64,000 nucleotides of DNA from Phascolomyces articulosus (Eukaryota > Mucoromycota > Mucoromycetes > Mucorales > Lichtheimiaceae): contig JAIXMP010000072.1 of assembly GCA_025677815.1 (NCBI GenBank), forward strand, positions 1-64,000. Reading direction: 5' to 3'. This document shows, in pieces, positions 46,931-58,070 of the stretch. Position 1 is the first letter of the stretch, and every line of letters starts with the position of its first letter. The notes below the pieces were generated by a model. The model was not told where the DNA came from. It worked only from the letters and a program-made list of their open reading frames with translations, and did not search any database. The position numbers were made by a program, and so were the translations under genes.

Positions 46931-48600
46931 GATTTTTGATTTCTTGCTTGCTCAAAGGGAATGAATTATCGACCGTTCAAATTTGGAGAATCCTTTTTGT
47001 CCATCCGATACCCATAGAAACCATTACACGTCTTGATCGGCAATCCATTGCGAGAGAAGAACAGTACAAAGGAAATCGGATGAACACCTCATATTTCAGA
47101 ATTAAACTGAAGACCGGCAAGGGCGTTAAAAACACCCATACACCCATTCCCCAGAATTAAACTGAAGACCGGCGAGGGACGCCACCACACTGCGACAACC
47201 CATCACCACGGAAAACAAGACATACTAACAGCAGCCATCAATCCAAACCGGGTAAGGGTATTCCGAGTGGCAAGGGATCCATGATATAAGGTGGCCGCAC
47301 TAAAAGTCAAAGAAGATCCAGAGCATACATCCTTGGCCAGGTCTGGCCAGAACCCTCAGGACCGTAGATATCCCATGCGACGGAACTGGGCTTCAGGAAA
47401 CATATTTTGTGTATTATTCAAATAGTGACCTTTGAATCAATGACAGATACGCTTTGGATATGCAAGAAAAAGAAAAAAGTTGACAGATCCTATTGATCGG
47501 ACTTGTGTGTGAAACAATCTACTCCCTTTATAACAACGTGACAGATTTCTTTCATTTTTGCATAAAAGAAAAAAAACTCCGTTGCTACAAAGGGGAAATA
47601 AAAAAAAAACTCAAAAAAAGGTTAATTTACTTCTCTTCATTCCATTTAAATCGCAAAAAAAAAGAAACAAACGCGTAAATACGTACCATAAAGAAACTTT
47701 TATCAGTAGGACCGTCCTTTTTTTCTTTTCTGCTATACCGTTGGATCGTCATATCCCTGAAACTATCAACAACCACTGTGAATATGTCCCATCCACCACT
47801 CCCGTCGGGTGGTATCCACAGTCCAGTCAGGTTCCAACCAGATTCCTGACTGCGTGGAAAACATTTGTACTCCTTCACTCCAATGACCATAGGTAATTGC
47901 ATCATATCATAAAGATGTTAGTTGAAAAACTCCAATATCCTTTACCTTCAGCCTGGAAAAATGACCAACTGCTAGTATACCTTGCTACCGCTTCACCACT
48001 GCCGCAAAACCCCAGAAACCGGACACGAGGTAACACAAGGTCTATCAATAAAAAGAACATTTTGATGATTGATTAAAAAAAATATATTCATCCAAATCAC
48101 TTTGATTTATGCAATAGCAATAATATGATTTACTTACCACCACAATCGCAACCTTGAAGCTAACACCAAACGGAGGACAACCTGCCGAAAACACAAAGGC
48201 GTAAAGAAACACCCAGAAAGACCCACCGATGCAACGACACGTTGCCCAGAGACAAACCACACACAAGTTTGCCAAATCAAACGCGACCGAAAAAAACAGA
48301 CGCACGCGACACACACGAAACGGATTCCCCAGAATGAAAAAAAGAAAAAAAAACTCGCCGAACGAAAACGAGAAAACAAAGCACAACGTTCCTGACAGAA
48401 GCAAAGGAACAACGACAACGCACCCCAATACAATACCGTTCTTTCTATCACAATTCCTACATGAAAAAAAGGTAATGCCTTTTGATTAACATGACCCATT
48501 TCAAATAAAAATAAAAATATACTTAAATAAATAAAATAAAATAGAATGAAAATATTTACCAATTTTTGTTCAAAGTGCCGAGCCCTTCTTTGAACAAACT
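46931..48600 (-). other. GC-richer island with broken minus-strand coding-like segments
   Basis: GC content rises visibly compared with both flanks. Minus-strand open stretches include 47905-47700 (contains GWNLTGLWIPPDGSGGWDIF), about 48032-47985 (TLCYLVSGFWGFAAVVKR) and 48430-48134 (hydrophobic, Phe/Cys/Val-rich). Some are bordered by GT/AG signals, and two of them can be joined in frame, but no complete gene results. They may be downstream exons or 3' sequence of the 607-aa gene, or parts of a decayed element. Kept at low confidence. Confidence 0.3.
47097..47178 (+). repeat. Direct repeat pair, 27 nt
   Basis: cagaattaaactgaagaccg plus gc(a/g)aggg occurs at 47097-47123 and again at 47152-47178, a 55-nt period, with one or two differences. 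Confidence 0.75.
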
Positions 48601-50424
48601 TCACATCAAATCCAGAATATCCAAATGGTCAGGTGGTAACTCTCCTTCGCTACTATAATCCAACTCTTGCTCAACTTCATCAGATACTACTGTAACTGCT
48701 GGCGATGGCGACCGAGGGATATAATCTCCTGATTCGGACGATGCTGAAGATGAGGGAGCGGATGGGGTAGGTGACCGTGGGACATAGTCCCCGTCAGAGG
48801 AAGAGGCAGATGACATTGGTGCTGGTGATGATGGAACAGGAGGTGATGATGTGGCCGGAGCCGAGAAAGAAAAAGTAAACATAAAATCTTGATTATTCTG
48901 TGTTGTGGAGATGCTACGATCAGCTACAGACACACCTGGTTCAGAGGATGGTACAAAGGCAGCCGGAGCTAAACCTGAGGCCGATGACATGGAAGCCGTC
49001 GCCAATCCAGAGGTCATTCGCATGGAAGAAGCTGAAGCAGATCCAGAGGCAATACGGCCGAAGCCTTCAGACATGGCAGAGCCAGAGGTCTTTCGCGTGG
49101 CAGAGCCAGAGGCAAGGTCAGTGGAAGCCGTCGCCAATCCAAAGCCTGATGACATAGAAGCCGAAGCCAGTCCAGAGGTCATTTGCATAGTAGAACCAGA
49201 GGCAGAAGGAGTAGAGGAAGCCGAAGCCAGTCCAACTAACTCACTAGCAGAAGTGACATTGTCAACAACTGGTGACGTGAAAGCAGAAGCCAGTTCAGAG
49301 GTCACTGACATGGAAGCCGTCGCCAATCCAGAGGTCATACGCATGGAATAAGCCGGAGCTAAACCAGAGGCAGTTAACACAACACCAGGATCCACCTCAG
49401 AGAGGTCTGGTTCAACCGATTGTTGGAGATTAACATAATTTTCTTGTTGAACGTTACCAGGAGCGAGCACGTCAACGACTACCGATGAGCCAGAACCACC
49501 GCCTTCCATCATGACAACATCTTCATCCAAGACTGCTACAGCATCAACTGGCATAAATAAGGGCACGACATTAGCATCAGCTAAGCCGGCAGAAGCATCC
49601 ACATCAATAGGCTCCACCAAAAATGGTGTTTCATCATACGAATCTAACGACATCAAACTTTGTGGAGGGGAAACAGGATCCGAACACAAGTGCAAGGATG
49701 CAAATTGTTCCACGAGATCCTCCATTTGAGTATCGTGCACAATTGAGGAATCTTCTTTTGATTCAGGAGCTTGGTAGTTGATTTTCACGGAATCACCCAA
49801 TGAAAACTTCATTCGACACAAGTGAGAGCCCTTCCATTTGGACGTAGTCATTGGTCTTAATAAGCTGGCACGTCGTGGTGGCGTGCGTGTTAAAAGTGCG
49901 GTTGGAGCAGGGAAGAAATTTCGAAGCTCATGTTGCACCGACTCAAGGCGAACCAATGAAGATTGCTTCTCGGCAATGCGAAGGGGACCAAGTCCATCTA
50001 CTTCACAAATGTCCCGACAATGAGTCTGCGGACGATGAACAACTTTGGCCGGAATTCGTTGCAGCGGTTCAGAGGTTCCAATGTGTGCGGGTAACACGGG
50101 GAATGATGGAATCAAACCCAGGAACATGGACATGCGAATAACACGGCGAGCACGACCCATGGGACCGAGACGGAAGAAAAATAAATACGCCACAAGGGCA
50201 CAAACAGCGAAAAGCAGAACCCAATCAGGGTAGACGAACCAGCAGTAATGAATAATCAAGTGGGCAATAGCAACACATGCAACCCCGGAGGCGAGAAAGA
50301 CACAGTAAGCAACGACTAGCGGAAACATGGAAATACATTCCAACAGAAAATCGCGAAGTAACGACATGGCGTAAGAAAAGGCAGCTGGCAAAGAAGAAAA
50401 AAAAATCGGAACGCTTGACGGCAT
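48601..50424 (-). CDS. Membrane-anchored Ser/Ala-rich repeat protein, unknown
   Basis: A 607-aa uninterrupted ORF from ATG (50424) to TGA (48601), with markedly higher GC than the rest of the window. Residues about 1-85 hold two or three hydrophobic helices (FPLVVAYCVFLASGVACVA; WVLLFAVCALVAYLFFF), then a basic turn (RARRVIR). The middle is polar. From about residue 340 it is low-complexity Ser/Ala/Thr with many imperfect copies of (M)TSGLATASMS. The C-terminus has two DY(V/I)PRSP(T/S)P units and an acidic end (ELDYSSEGELPPDHLDILDL). The stop overlaps another open frame (VKFVQRRARHF...) ending at a good 5' splice site, so a longer spliced form or old frameshift is possible. The ORF remains open upstream of the ATG but without another ATG. 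I do not recognise the family. Composition and isolation suggest transfer or a selfish element; it could also be a lineage-specific surface or nuclear-envelope protein. Confidence 0.6.
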   Translation of the reverse strand: MPSSVPIFFSSLPAAFSYAMSLLRDFLLECISMFPLVVAYCVFLASGVACVAIAHLIIHYCWFVYPDWVLLFAVCALVAYLFFFRLGPMGRARRVIRMSMFLGLIPSFPVLPAHIGTSEPLQRIPAKVVHRPQTHCRDICEVDGLGPLRIAEKQSSLVRLESVQHELRNFFPAPTALLTRTPPRRASLLRPMTTSKWKGSHLCRMKFSLGDSVKINYQAPESKEDSSIVHDTQMEDLVEQFASLHLCSDPVSPPQSLMSLDSYDETPFLVEPIDVDASAGLADANVVPLFMPVDAVAVLDEDVVMMEGGGSGSSVVVDVLAPGNVQQENYVNLQQSVEPDLSEVDPGVVLTASGLAPAYSMRMTSGLATASMSVTSELASAFTSPVVDNVTSASELVGLASASSTPSASGSTMQMTSGLASASMSSGFGLATASTDLASGSATRKTSGSAMSEGFGRIASGSASASSMRMTSGLATASMSSASGLAPAAFVPSSEPGVSVADRSISTTQNNQDFMFTFSFSAPATSSPPVPSSPAPMSSASSSDGDYVPRSPTPSAPSSSASSESGDYIPRSPSPAVTVVSDEVEQELDYSSEGELPPDHLDILDLM

Positions 50425-51086
50425 TATGAAATAAATTTTTCCCCTACCCCGCTTTTCGAGTGGAAATCGACTGACTACAAATAATTCAGGAACGGTTGCC
50501 AGGGGCAACGACAATTACTTAATTACGATATCATCATTACTATTACCATATCATCATTACTTGTAGTGATAAATACAGTATATTAATTTTTTTTACACTT
50601 CTTTATTCATAATATATAATAATAAAGATCAAAATAGCATTATTATTGATTCTATGAGCATTATTCTTTTTTATCTTAGGTTCTTGGTATGAGAAATGAA
50701 GTAATTTATTTAGTTGTGGTATGGTGGACTTATGTTACTGATAGTAGTTCATTAGAATTAGTCAAAACTTACACACTGAAAAATGAGGAAAATGGCTTAT
50801 CAACAGCCTTTGTATTATAATTATGATAATGTTAGTTTCGTTATGCATATCAAGGATGACTTGACCAATCCATTTTCTAATGCAAAGTGATTTCAGTCTC
50901 AACATCGTATTTTTATTTTTCATACTGTGAACGCATAAAGTCTTTCACTATGGTCCGTTCGCCACATTATACTCTATTTTTTTTTCACCACTTTCCAAAC
51001 TTTTTTCTCTATTTGTCTACTTGATTAAACTAACTTTTATTGCTCATTGGCCTCAATCCTTCAATGATCTCGATCATTAAATTAAC
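50425..51086. other. Intergenic
   Basis: The sharp return to AT-rich sequence near 50515 marks the edge of the GC-rich island. A local duplication, (t/c)atcatcattact, lies at 50531-50561. No gene was seen. Confidence 0.45.
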
Positions 51087-51657
51087 ATGACTTGCGTTCA
51101 GATTACAAGCGAAATCATATCCAGTGAATTCAAGGTTTGTATTTGAGTATTGTCAAAATATAATACATTTGAGTTGATGTTATCTAACTCCTTTTTTTAA
51201 ACCTAGCGTTTGGAGGAGCATCAGGTGGATGAATACTGGGGTCTATTGAATATTGAAAACAAATCAGTTAAATGATTGCCTTTGATGCTTTGAAAGAGTT
51301 TGCATGTAAACGAAAATTTCTGTAAGGCGTTGCAATGCCCATCAAAAGAAGAAGGTAATATATAATTTGAAATCTAATCGCAATTGATTTAACATAATTA
51401 ATCACTAATGCATATATGAGTGGATATGTTAGTTGTTAGATTTGAGAAAACTGGATAGCATTAAATGACGGGCTTGGATACACGAGTTGAAACTTATCAA
51501 ATAGTACAAAATTGTCAACTCAAATGAGAAAGAGTCTTATTTTAAATAGGCATGCGTGTCTTTGTTTTTGTTTTGGGTGTGGTTTCATTTTATTTGCTAT
51601 TAATACTTTTTCTTATAGTTTGGGTTGCAACGTGAACAAGTGAAGAAATTGTTACAG
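51087..51657 (+). pseudogene. Spliced gene relic, unknown family
   Basis: ATG at 51087 opens MTCVQITSEIISSEFK, followed by a donor at 51135. An acceptor at 51205-51206 leads in phase to RLEEHQVDEYWGLLNIENKS, then a stop. A second frame gives MIAFDALKEFACKRKF, then CKALQCPSKEEG after a 1-nt shift, ending at a donor (51355). After an acceptor at 51617-51618 comes FGLQREQVKKLLQ and another donor. Coding character, splice sites and composition agree, but at least one stop and one frameshift break it. No family recognised. A short functional protein using only the first exons cannot be excluded. Confidence 0.4.
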
Positions 51658-52448
51658 GTCCACGCTTGATTAGCATGAGTTGTAAAAAAAAAAGTACAAA
51701 AGATGATCAACGTTTGTGAATTTATTATCAATTCTTCAACAATGCAATTGTTTATTTTTACTAACTATCTTTTTTTAAGAAAGGATAAAAGAACCATTCA
51801 TCCATCCAATGAAGTCTTTATTAAGAGAAACTAACATAATCAAAGTAGCAGTCGCTCAAACGGTGCTTGTGATATAAACTTTATACAATTTATACAAGCT
51901 AAGTATAATAAAAAATAATAAAAAAAATGGGCGAACTAATTAGATGAATTGCTCATTGGAGTATTGAACGATATGTGCAGTTGGATTCCTCTTCTAATAA
52001 GATTCAAAAAAGTGATGTTTCAAAAACCGGGAGTCCAATGTACACATACGTAGAGCATAATAAGGTTACAAACTTTAACCTTTCGTAAATCTAAATGATC
52101 GAGCTATCTCATCTCATACCTCTTTTTGTCATACATACATGAATATATGCATGTGAGTATTATCATTCCATGGAATATGTTTAACCCGTCAAAAAATATT
52201 GATTTATAAAACCTTGATGTAAAAAATATATATTTGTAATATGATTTTGAAAATGTGGAATGAGGGAAAAAAAAGTTATACGGAATGATAATAAATTCTG
52301 GTGTTTCTTTTGTTTTGTTATATATATATATATATATATAAAGAGTGAGATATATAGGAAGTCAGGTAAATTCTGATGGGACCAGTGATTCTTTAATGCC
52401 AAGAGAAAAAAAAATAAGGCGCGGAGGTAAAAAAAACCAAAAAAAAAA
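51658..52448. other. Intergenic, AT-rich
   Basis: About 0.8 kb, including an (AT)n run at 52320-52340, forming the 3' flank of the MAM3-like gene on the minus strand. No gene was seen. Confidence 0.45.
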
Positions 52449-54549
52449 TTATTGTTGATCGTTATTATTACGCAAAAGAGGTTGAGTTTCTTGATCGGCA
52501 TGATGAGAAGGAGAAGTGGATAATCTAGCTTCAGCTACTGCACCATAAGTCTTTTGAAATGGTTCAACGACTTTATGAGATTGAACATTGGTAACAGAAT
52601 GACCGGATGTTGTACGAACCAATTCTTCTCCACTGGCTTGTCTTTCTCGTGTTGGATAGGAATGAGAATGTCGTTTTCGTGCAGCCCATCTATTTTGTAA
52701 ACGAGCACTGGCACCTCGTTTACTATTATGTACTTGACGACGAACAACACGAATCTTGTTACGAACTATATCAAATATACAATTTAGTGTTTCTTTTTTT
52801 TTCAATTCTTATATAGAGATACATATTCTTATTATAATCATCTTCATGAACTCTTACCATCAACATAGACGTCGGTTTCATCAATAATTTCCTAATGTAA
52901 AAAAAAAAGAAGATTTATAAATATCTTTCCTTCTTTTTTTTTCCCAAATTGAATATCCTCTCCGTTATTTCTTCTTCTTAATATTTACCTCTCCAATCAA
53001 TTCTTCAATGACATCTTCAAGTGTAATCACGCCAATGGCACCATCTTCTTCTCCAGGATTATTTGAAACCAAAGCCATATGACCTTTATAATAAATTTGA
53101 ATGGATAAAATAAATACACATTGGTTACACAGAAAACCTTGTAGTTGTCCAATGTTACACAATCAACCCAATAACTCACAAGGTCTACTTACTTTTCCCT
53201 TCTTGGAAGAAATTGAGGATATCGAGACAACTAGTGTCGGGGCCTGTTTCGGGCAACGTACTGATCTGCAATGTTTTGACAGGAAGTGCATCTTCGGGAT
53301 CATAGGTGATAAGACGTTTGGTCAACAACATACCAATAAAATTGGATTTACTTCCAGCAGAATACACGGGTATACGTGAGTAACCTGCTGTCAAGATCTT
53401 GTCTACCAGAGCCTCATCCAAGATATCATCCACCGATAATGTAAATACGTCACCAATAGGGGTCATGATTTGAGATACAGGTTTGGATCTTAAATCCAAT
53501 ACAGCTCCAATAATTGTTACTTCATCTGCTGTCAATGCCTCCACATCTGATGGATTGACGGCTTGATGTAATGACACCAATGTTTTTAAACCAGCCTTTT
53601 TGTAAACTGTACCATGGGATTCGCCTAAAAAGTAATCTAATAGGAGAGCTGTAGGGTAAGCAATAGGGTACATAATGTACATTAATACTAGGACCATCCA
53701 GGCGGTCTTTGCACCAATGGCTAAACCATGTCGTACGCAAATGGCTAAAATAATAATAATAACAATAATTATTTGGAATTAGGTTTTTGTTGTTGTTATT
53801 GCTGCACATGGTGCATAGGACAACCATTCATTTGCACATAATTTTTCATTTAAACTTACATTGAGGAATGACCCTAAAAAAAAGGAGACAAAAATGTTCA
53901 TTAGCAACAAATAGATTAATTACTATCTTTTTTTTTCTATCTCCTTTCCCCCCCTCCCATCATCATATACATCTCCCTTTTTTTTCTACAAAGAATTCAC
54001 TTACTCGCCGAAAATGACAATCAATGCAGTTGAGATGACAACGGCTTGCCAACCACCACCAAGAACACCATCCAAAATAATAGGTAACGTTTCATTGATG
54101 ACCACATTGGATAATAAAAGAGTCACTAAAACCCAATGTTTACCACGATCTAATAAAGCCAATACTTTCTTCGCATTCTTTTTTTCAGTAGGTGTACCCG
54201 ATTCAATAAGGACATGAAGATTAGTTTCGTCCAAACCCATAAGACCCAATGTCAAACCTATCATATATATTTTTAAATGGCCCCATTAGACATGTGTGTT
54301 TTTTTTTTTGAATCAACTTTTCTTTCTTTAAAAAAAAAGATCTTTACCAGCAAAGACACCACCGAGAATGACCAAAAACATGATAATAAAGACTTTTTCC
54401 CAGAATTCTGGGGAGCCAAAGTCAATCGACGGTCGCTCTTCTACATTGAGAATAGCAGTAGTAGGATAAGCATAGATCAATGATGTCAATGAACTTAAAG
54501 CAACAAGGGATGCTCGTAATGTAGATATCCGCACTGCCAAGAGTGCCAT
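52449..54549 (-). CDS. MAM3: MAM3/CNNM-type DUF21-CBS membrane protein
   Basis: Transmembrane protein of the CorC/CNNM/MAM3 family. Yeast MAM3 acts at the vacuole in metal (Mn, Co, Zn) homeostasis and animal CNNMs affect Mg transport. Seven exons on the minus strand (54549-54348, 54257-54005, 53873-53860, 53744-53193, 53083-52989, 52891-52858, 52765-52449) sum to 1467 nt, 488 aa. A signal-anchor-like N-terminus precedes the DUF21 domain ([46 protein letters not shown]). Next come DYFLGE, the CBS pair ([13 protein letters not shown]..., [11 protein letters not shown]), [13 protein letters not shown] and [11 protein letters not shown], the standard end of this module. The tail is basic and Ser-rich. 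The core motif GE|VIPQ|S depends on a 14-nt exon. The gene is in tandem with the chitin synthase upstream, 160 nt apart. Confidence 0.93.
53860..53873 (-). other. 14-nt micro-exon of the MAM3-like gene
   Basis: An exon bounded by ttttag and gtaagt encodes the VIPQ of the conserved GEVIPQS motif (one codon shared with each neighbour). Without it the frame is lost; with it the seven exons total a multiple of three and restore the family motif exactly. Confidence 0.9.
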
Positions 54550-54709
54550 AATGGAAAAACGGAAGTGAAAAAAAGAATTCGCGAGGTTTAATTCTCCTTT
54601 TATATCTTTTTTTTTTTTGAGTTTGGAAAGATATTTTGCGGGATTTATCTTTAAAAAGTTTAGATCTCCCTTTCTCTTTTTTTTTCCTTATTATCTTTTT
54701 ATTGGATTT

Positions 54710-57700
54710 TTAAGAACCTGTAAAGATGGAAAATGTTCTATAACATAAACTACCTATAAATCGAACAGCAGCTAAAGCTGCTACAGACCATAATACAAAT
54801 GCTAAATAACCATTGGTTCTTGTTTGAAAATCACCTAGTTATGAAAAAAAAAGAGTAGAAATTTCTTTGTAAATAAATACTTTTTCCATTTTTCTTATTT
54901 GCACAGCACCATTTGTATTACACTAGATAACAAACTCTCTCTCACTCACCTAACCAATCGAGATTGAGGGCTGTAGTAATAATAGCCACCAAAATCAAAT
55001 TACTAAGAATCCATGTAGTCACTAATCGAGTACGAAATGCTCGATAATAATCTTCTTGTTTGGTCTTTGGATCTATTTTATTGGGTGGATCTCTTTCACG
55101 TTTACGCAAATTGACACAAGCATCTTCATATAAAAGTCCCACATCTTTATATTCTGGCATATCCACATCGGCTTGTTGATGATCACCTTCTACAATACCA
55201 AGATCTGTAGCCACCACATGAATATCTTTGGTTCCCCAACTTGTGATTATATATAAATCAAATGTTAGAAATTTTTGAAACCCTTTTGTTACAGTAAAAA
55301 AAAAAAAAACGTTGCCGGAATAAATAGATGTACCTGACGTCATGCGTGTTACAGAACGCATAAGTATTCAAAATATTGATATAACTGGGCGTCATTAATA
55401 AATATTGAATACAACTCGTGATCATATGCCAGGGATCCAAAAACAAAAGACTTGCAAGCCAATACAATGCATAAGTTGCACCCACAGAGATTAAAATGTC
55501 ACGAAATGACCCATCTGTCAATAATTGATCGGTGGCAACTGCTCCTTCAATACCTACATATGCTAACCAGACAGAGGCAAAGATAATATATCCCATTAAT
55601 CCAGCAAAGAATAACATGATTAATGCATAAGTCCCTTTGGAACTAAAATAAATAAATAAAAAATTAGAAAAAAATCATGAGTTTTGTACATCCATTCCCC
55701 TTTTTCAGTCGTTTACACGAATATACATACACACATGCACACAATAATGGAATGTAACTTACCCTTGAGGACGATTTCCCATTGAAAATAAAAACAAAAT
55801 GATCAACAAAACAATATAGACATAGGTTAAACCAATATGAACATTTTTTGCCGTCTCCGGATCAAAAGGGGTATGTTGAATCGTAGAGAGAGAAAGAGTA
55901 ATGATATAAAAACACAAGAAAAAATTGCCCAAAGCAAACCATGAAAAGATCCATGATAAAGAAAGATAAATGAGTTCAATAAAAAGCAAACATTTTCTAA
56001 GGATAGAATGTCTTGTTGTCAAAATCTTGCCCCAATGAAATAATGCATAAATCCCTGAGAAAAAGGATCCATTTAACCAACGTCGTCGTTGCGAGACGAA
56101 TTCAGGGACCCCGTTAGGTACATCTGTTTCACCATAAGCATTTGAAACATAATGAAGGACCCATTGAGCATTCTTTTTGGCTACCAACTTTTTTTTATAT
56201 ATAAATATTAATGAATTAATCCCTTTCCTTATTTCCTCCTTTTTTTTTTATTCTTATCACCCTAAAAATTATTGCCTTTCCCCCGCCTCCCAATTTATCC
56301 AATATCCTAAGAAATATATATAAAGGTACCTCAAAGCAAAGAATCCGATCTTCAGCAAGATACATATTGGCCTCAAAAATCCCACCATCTGAATGTAATT
56401 TTTCACCCAAAAAGTATTTTTGCAAAGGTCCCAAACCATTGACATCATTTTGTAAAGCCGAATATCGATAAGCCGAAAACGCGCCAGGTAACACTTGAAT
56501 ATACCCCAAGACAGATTCCAACGGCTTATCCAATATATTAGAAATCTTGTACTCAAAGTTTTGAGTTGCCACTAAAGGATTCAACAAGGCAACACCAGCG
56601 GGACCCGTCATGGCTCTGACTTCACCACACGCGCCACCTACATGGGCATTAATATCAAATGTTTTCCAAAGCCGATAAATCGAATTCGTCCCTGGCCGTG
56701 TCCCTACATCCAATAACATGCAAACATTTGGATTGATTTTAGGACAAAACGCTTGAAAAAACCATCGATGAGAATTAATCTTTCGTTGATTTTTTTCCTT
56801 GAGACAAAATAAAAGTTGTGTAGGAACGATATTATCAGAAGCACCTTTAAATTTCATCTCTGGATTCAATGAGATTTGTGTGGTATATTCATAAAGATGG
56901 GCTTGGACTTGTTTTGCATTGACGAAATTTTTGGCTACGCCTTCTTGATAGACACCCAAAGCCGATAGATAATCCAGAACGCGTGGATGAACTTTATCAC
57001 GACCATCAGCAATAATGCAAATTACTACTTGACTCCAACTATCCACTCCCCATGTTCTGGATCGACTTCTACCACATAAACTGTTAATGTTTTTCATGAT
57101 TCCATGTAATGTACGTGATAATAAAATTTCATCTTCCTAAAAAAAAACAAGTGTGTGTTTGATGGATTTCCCACCCCAAAAAAAATAAAAATAAAAAAAT
57201 AAACCATGTGGTTCCCCCCCAAACGGTAGATCAGTAAAAAGTCAATTATCTTTTGGCTTTGAAAAAAAAAAGATAAATAGACTGTGTGAAACTTACATTA
57301 TAGAGTGTGATGCAGATAAACAATTCAGTCTGGCGTTCCATTAATTCTTGGCGAAGTTTATAATTATTTTCAGAAAAATCAGCAGGATCAGCAGTAACAG
57401 CTGAATATCTCATTTCTTGAAACTCTTTTTTGTTCCTGCGTGGTACGGATTGTAAATATTGATCGGGAACAGGACATTCCAGGACTAAATTACCTTCAAT
57501 AAGAGGTACACGTCGAACGGTTCTTCTTCTGGGTTGTCGAGCAGGAGCAAGATGAGGAATAGTAGGTGTTGGCATCATATAAGGTCGCCATAATGGTTGT
57601 TGTTGAGGAGGAAATGGCATAGGTGACATGATAGGCGGTGGTGGATGGATTGGCTGTTGTTGTTGTTGATGATGATGATGATATTGATGGGTCATTATTG

Positions 57701-57797
57701 GAGGAGGAGGAGGTTGTGGATGAGGTTGAGAATGATCCATACTATTACGATTATTAAAACTTGTATGAACGGGTGGTGTAGGTGGTGGTCGAATCAT
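54710..57797 (-). CDS. Chitin synthase, division 1 (class I-III type)
   Basis: Plasma-membrane GT2 chitin synthase. Six exons on the minus strand (57797-57297, 57136-56330, 56187-55763, 55642-55334, 55239-54950, 54834-54710) sum to 2457 nt, 818 aa. The N-terminus is a Pro/Gln/His-rich disordered leader ending at [13 protein letters not shown]. The chitin synthase N-domain has [20 protein letters not shown] and [18 protein letters not shown]. Catalytic motifs are [37 protein letters not shown] (residues about 428-436) and [12 protein letters not shown] with QRRRW at 469-473. The LNGS form marks division 1. Several TM helices follow ([65 protein letters not shown]). The last exon may contain an optional 48-nt intron (GTAGTT...TACAG) whose removal keeps frame and gives an 802-aa form with the same stop. 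Class within division 1 is not resolved. Confidence 0.94.
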
Positions 57798-58070
57798 GGA
57801 ATATATATTATTAATTAAAAATTATATATATATATATAAGTAATATGAGTAATGAATAATAAATTAAAAGAAAAGAAAAGAAGAAAGAAGTATATAAAAA
57901 AAAAGGAGAGTATGAAGAAATATAAAAGAACAATAACAAACAAATTTTATTATAATGCAGCTAGGACAAAAATAATAAAATAAAATGCGGGAGGCCAAAA
58001 AACAGGTGACACCTTTATGATCACACACATAAACATTTTTTTATAAAAAAAAACAAGTATCCTTTTTTAT

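Noticed and set aside
48905..49351. Plus-strand ORF with EAEADPEA-like repeats
   Set aside because: Antisense shadow of the Ser/Ala/Gly repeat in the 607-aa minus-strand protein.
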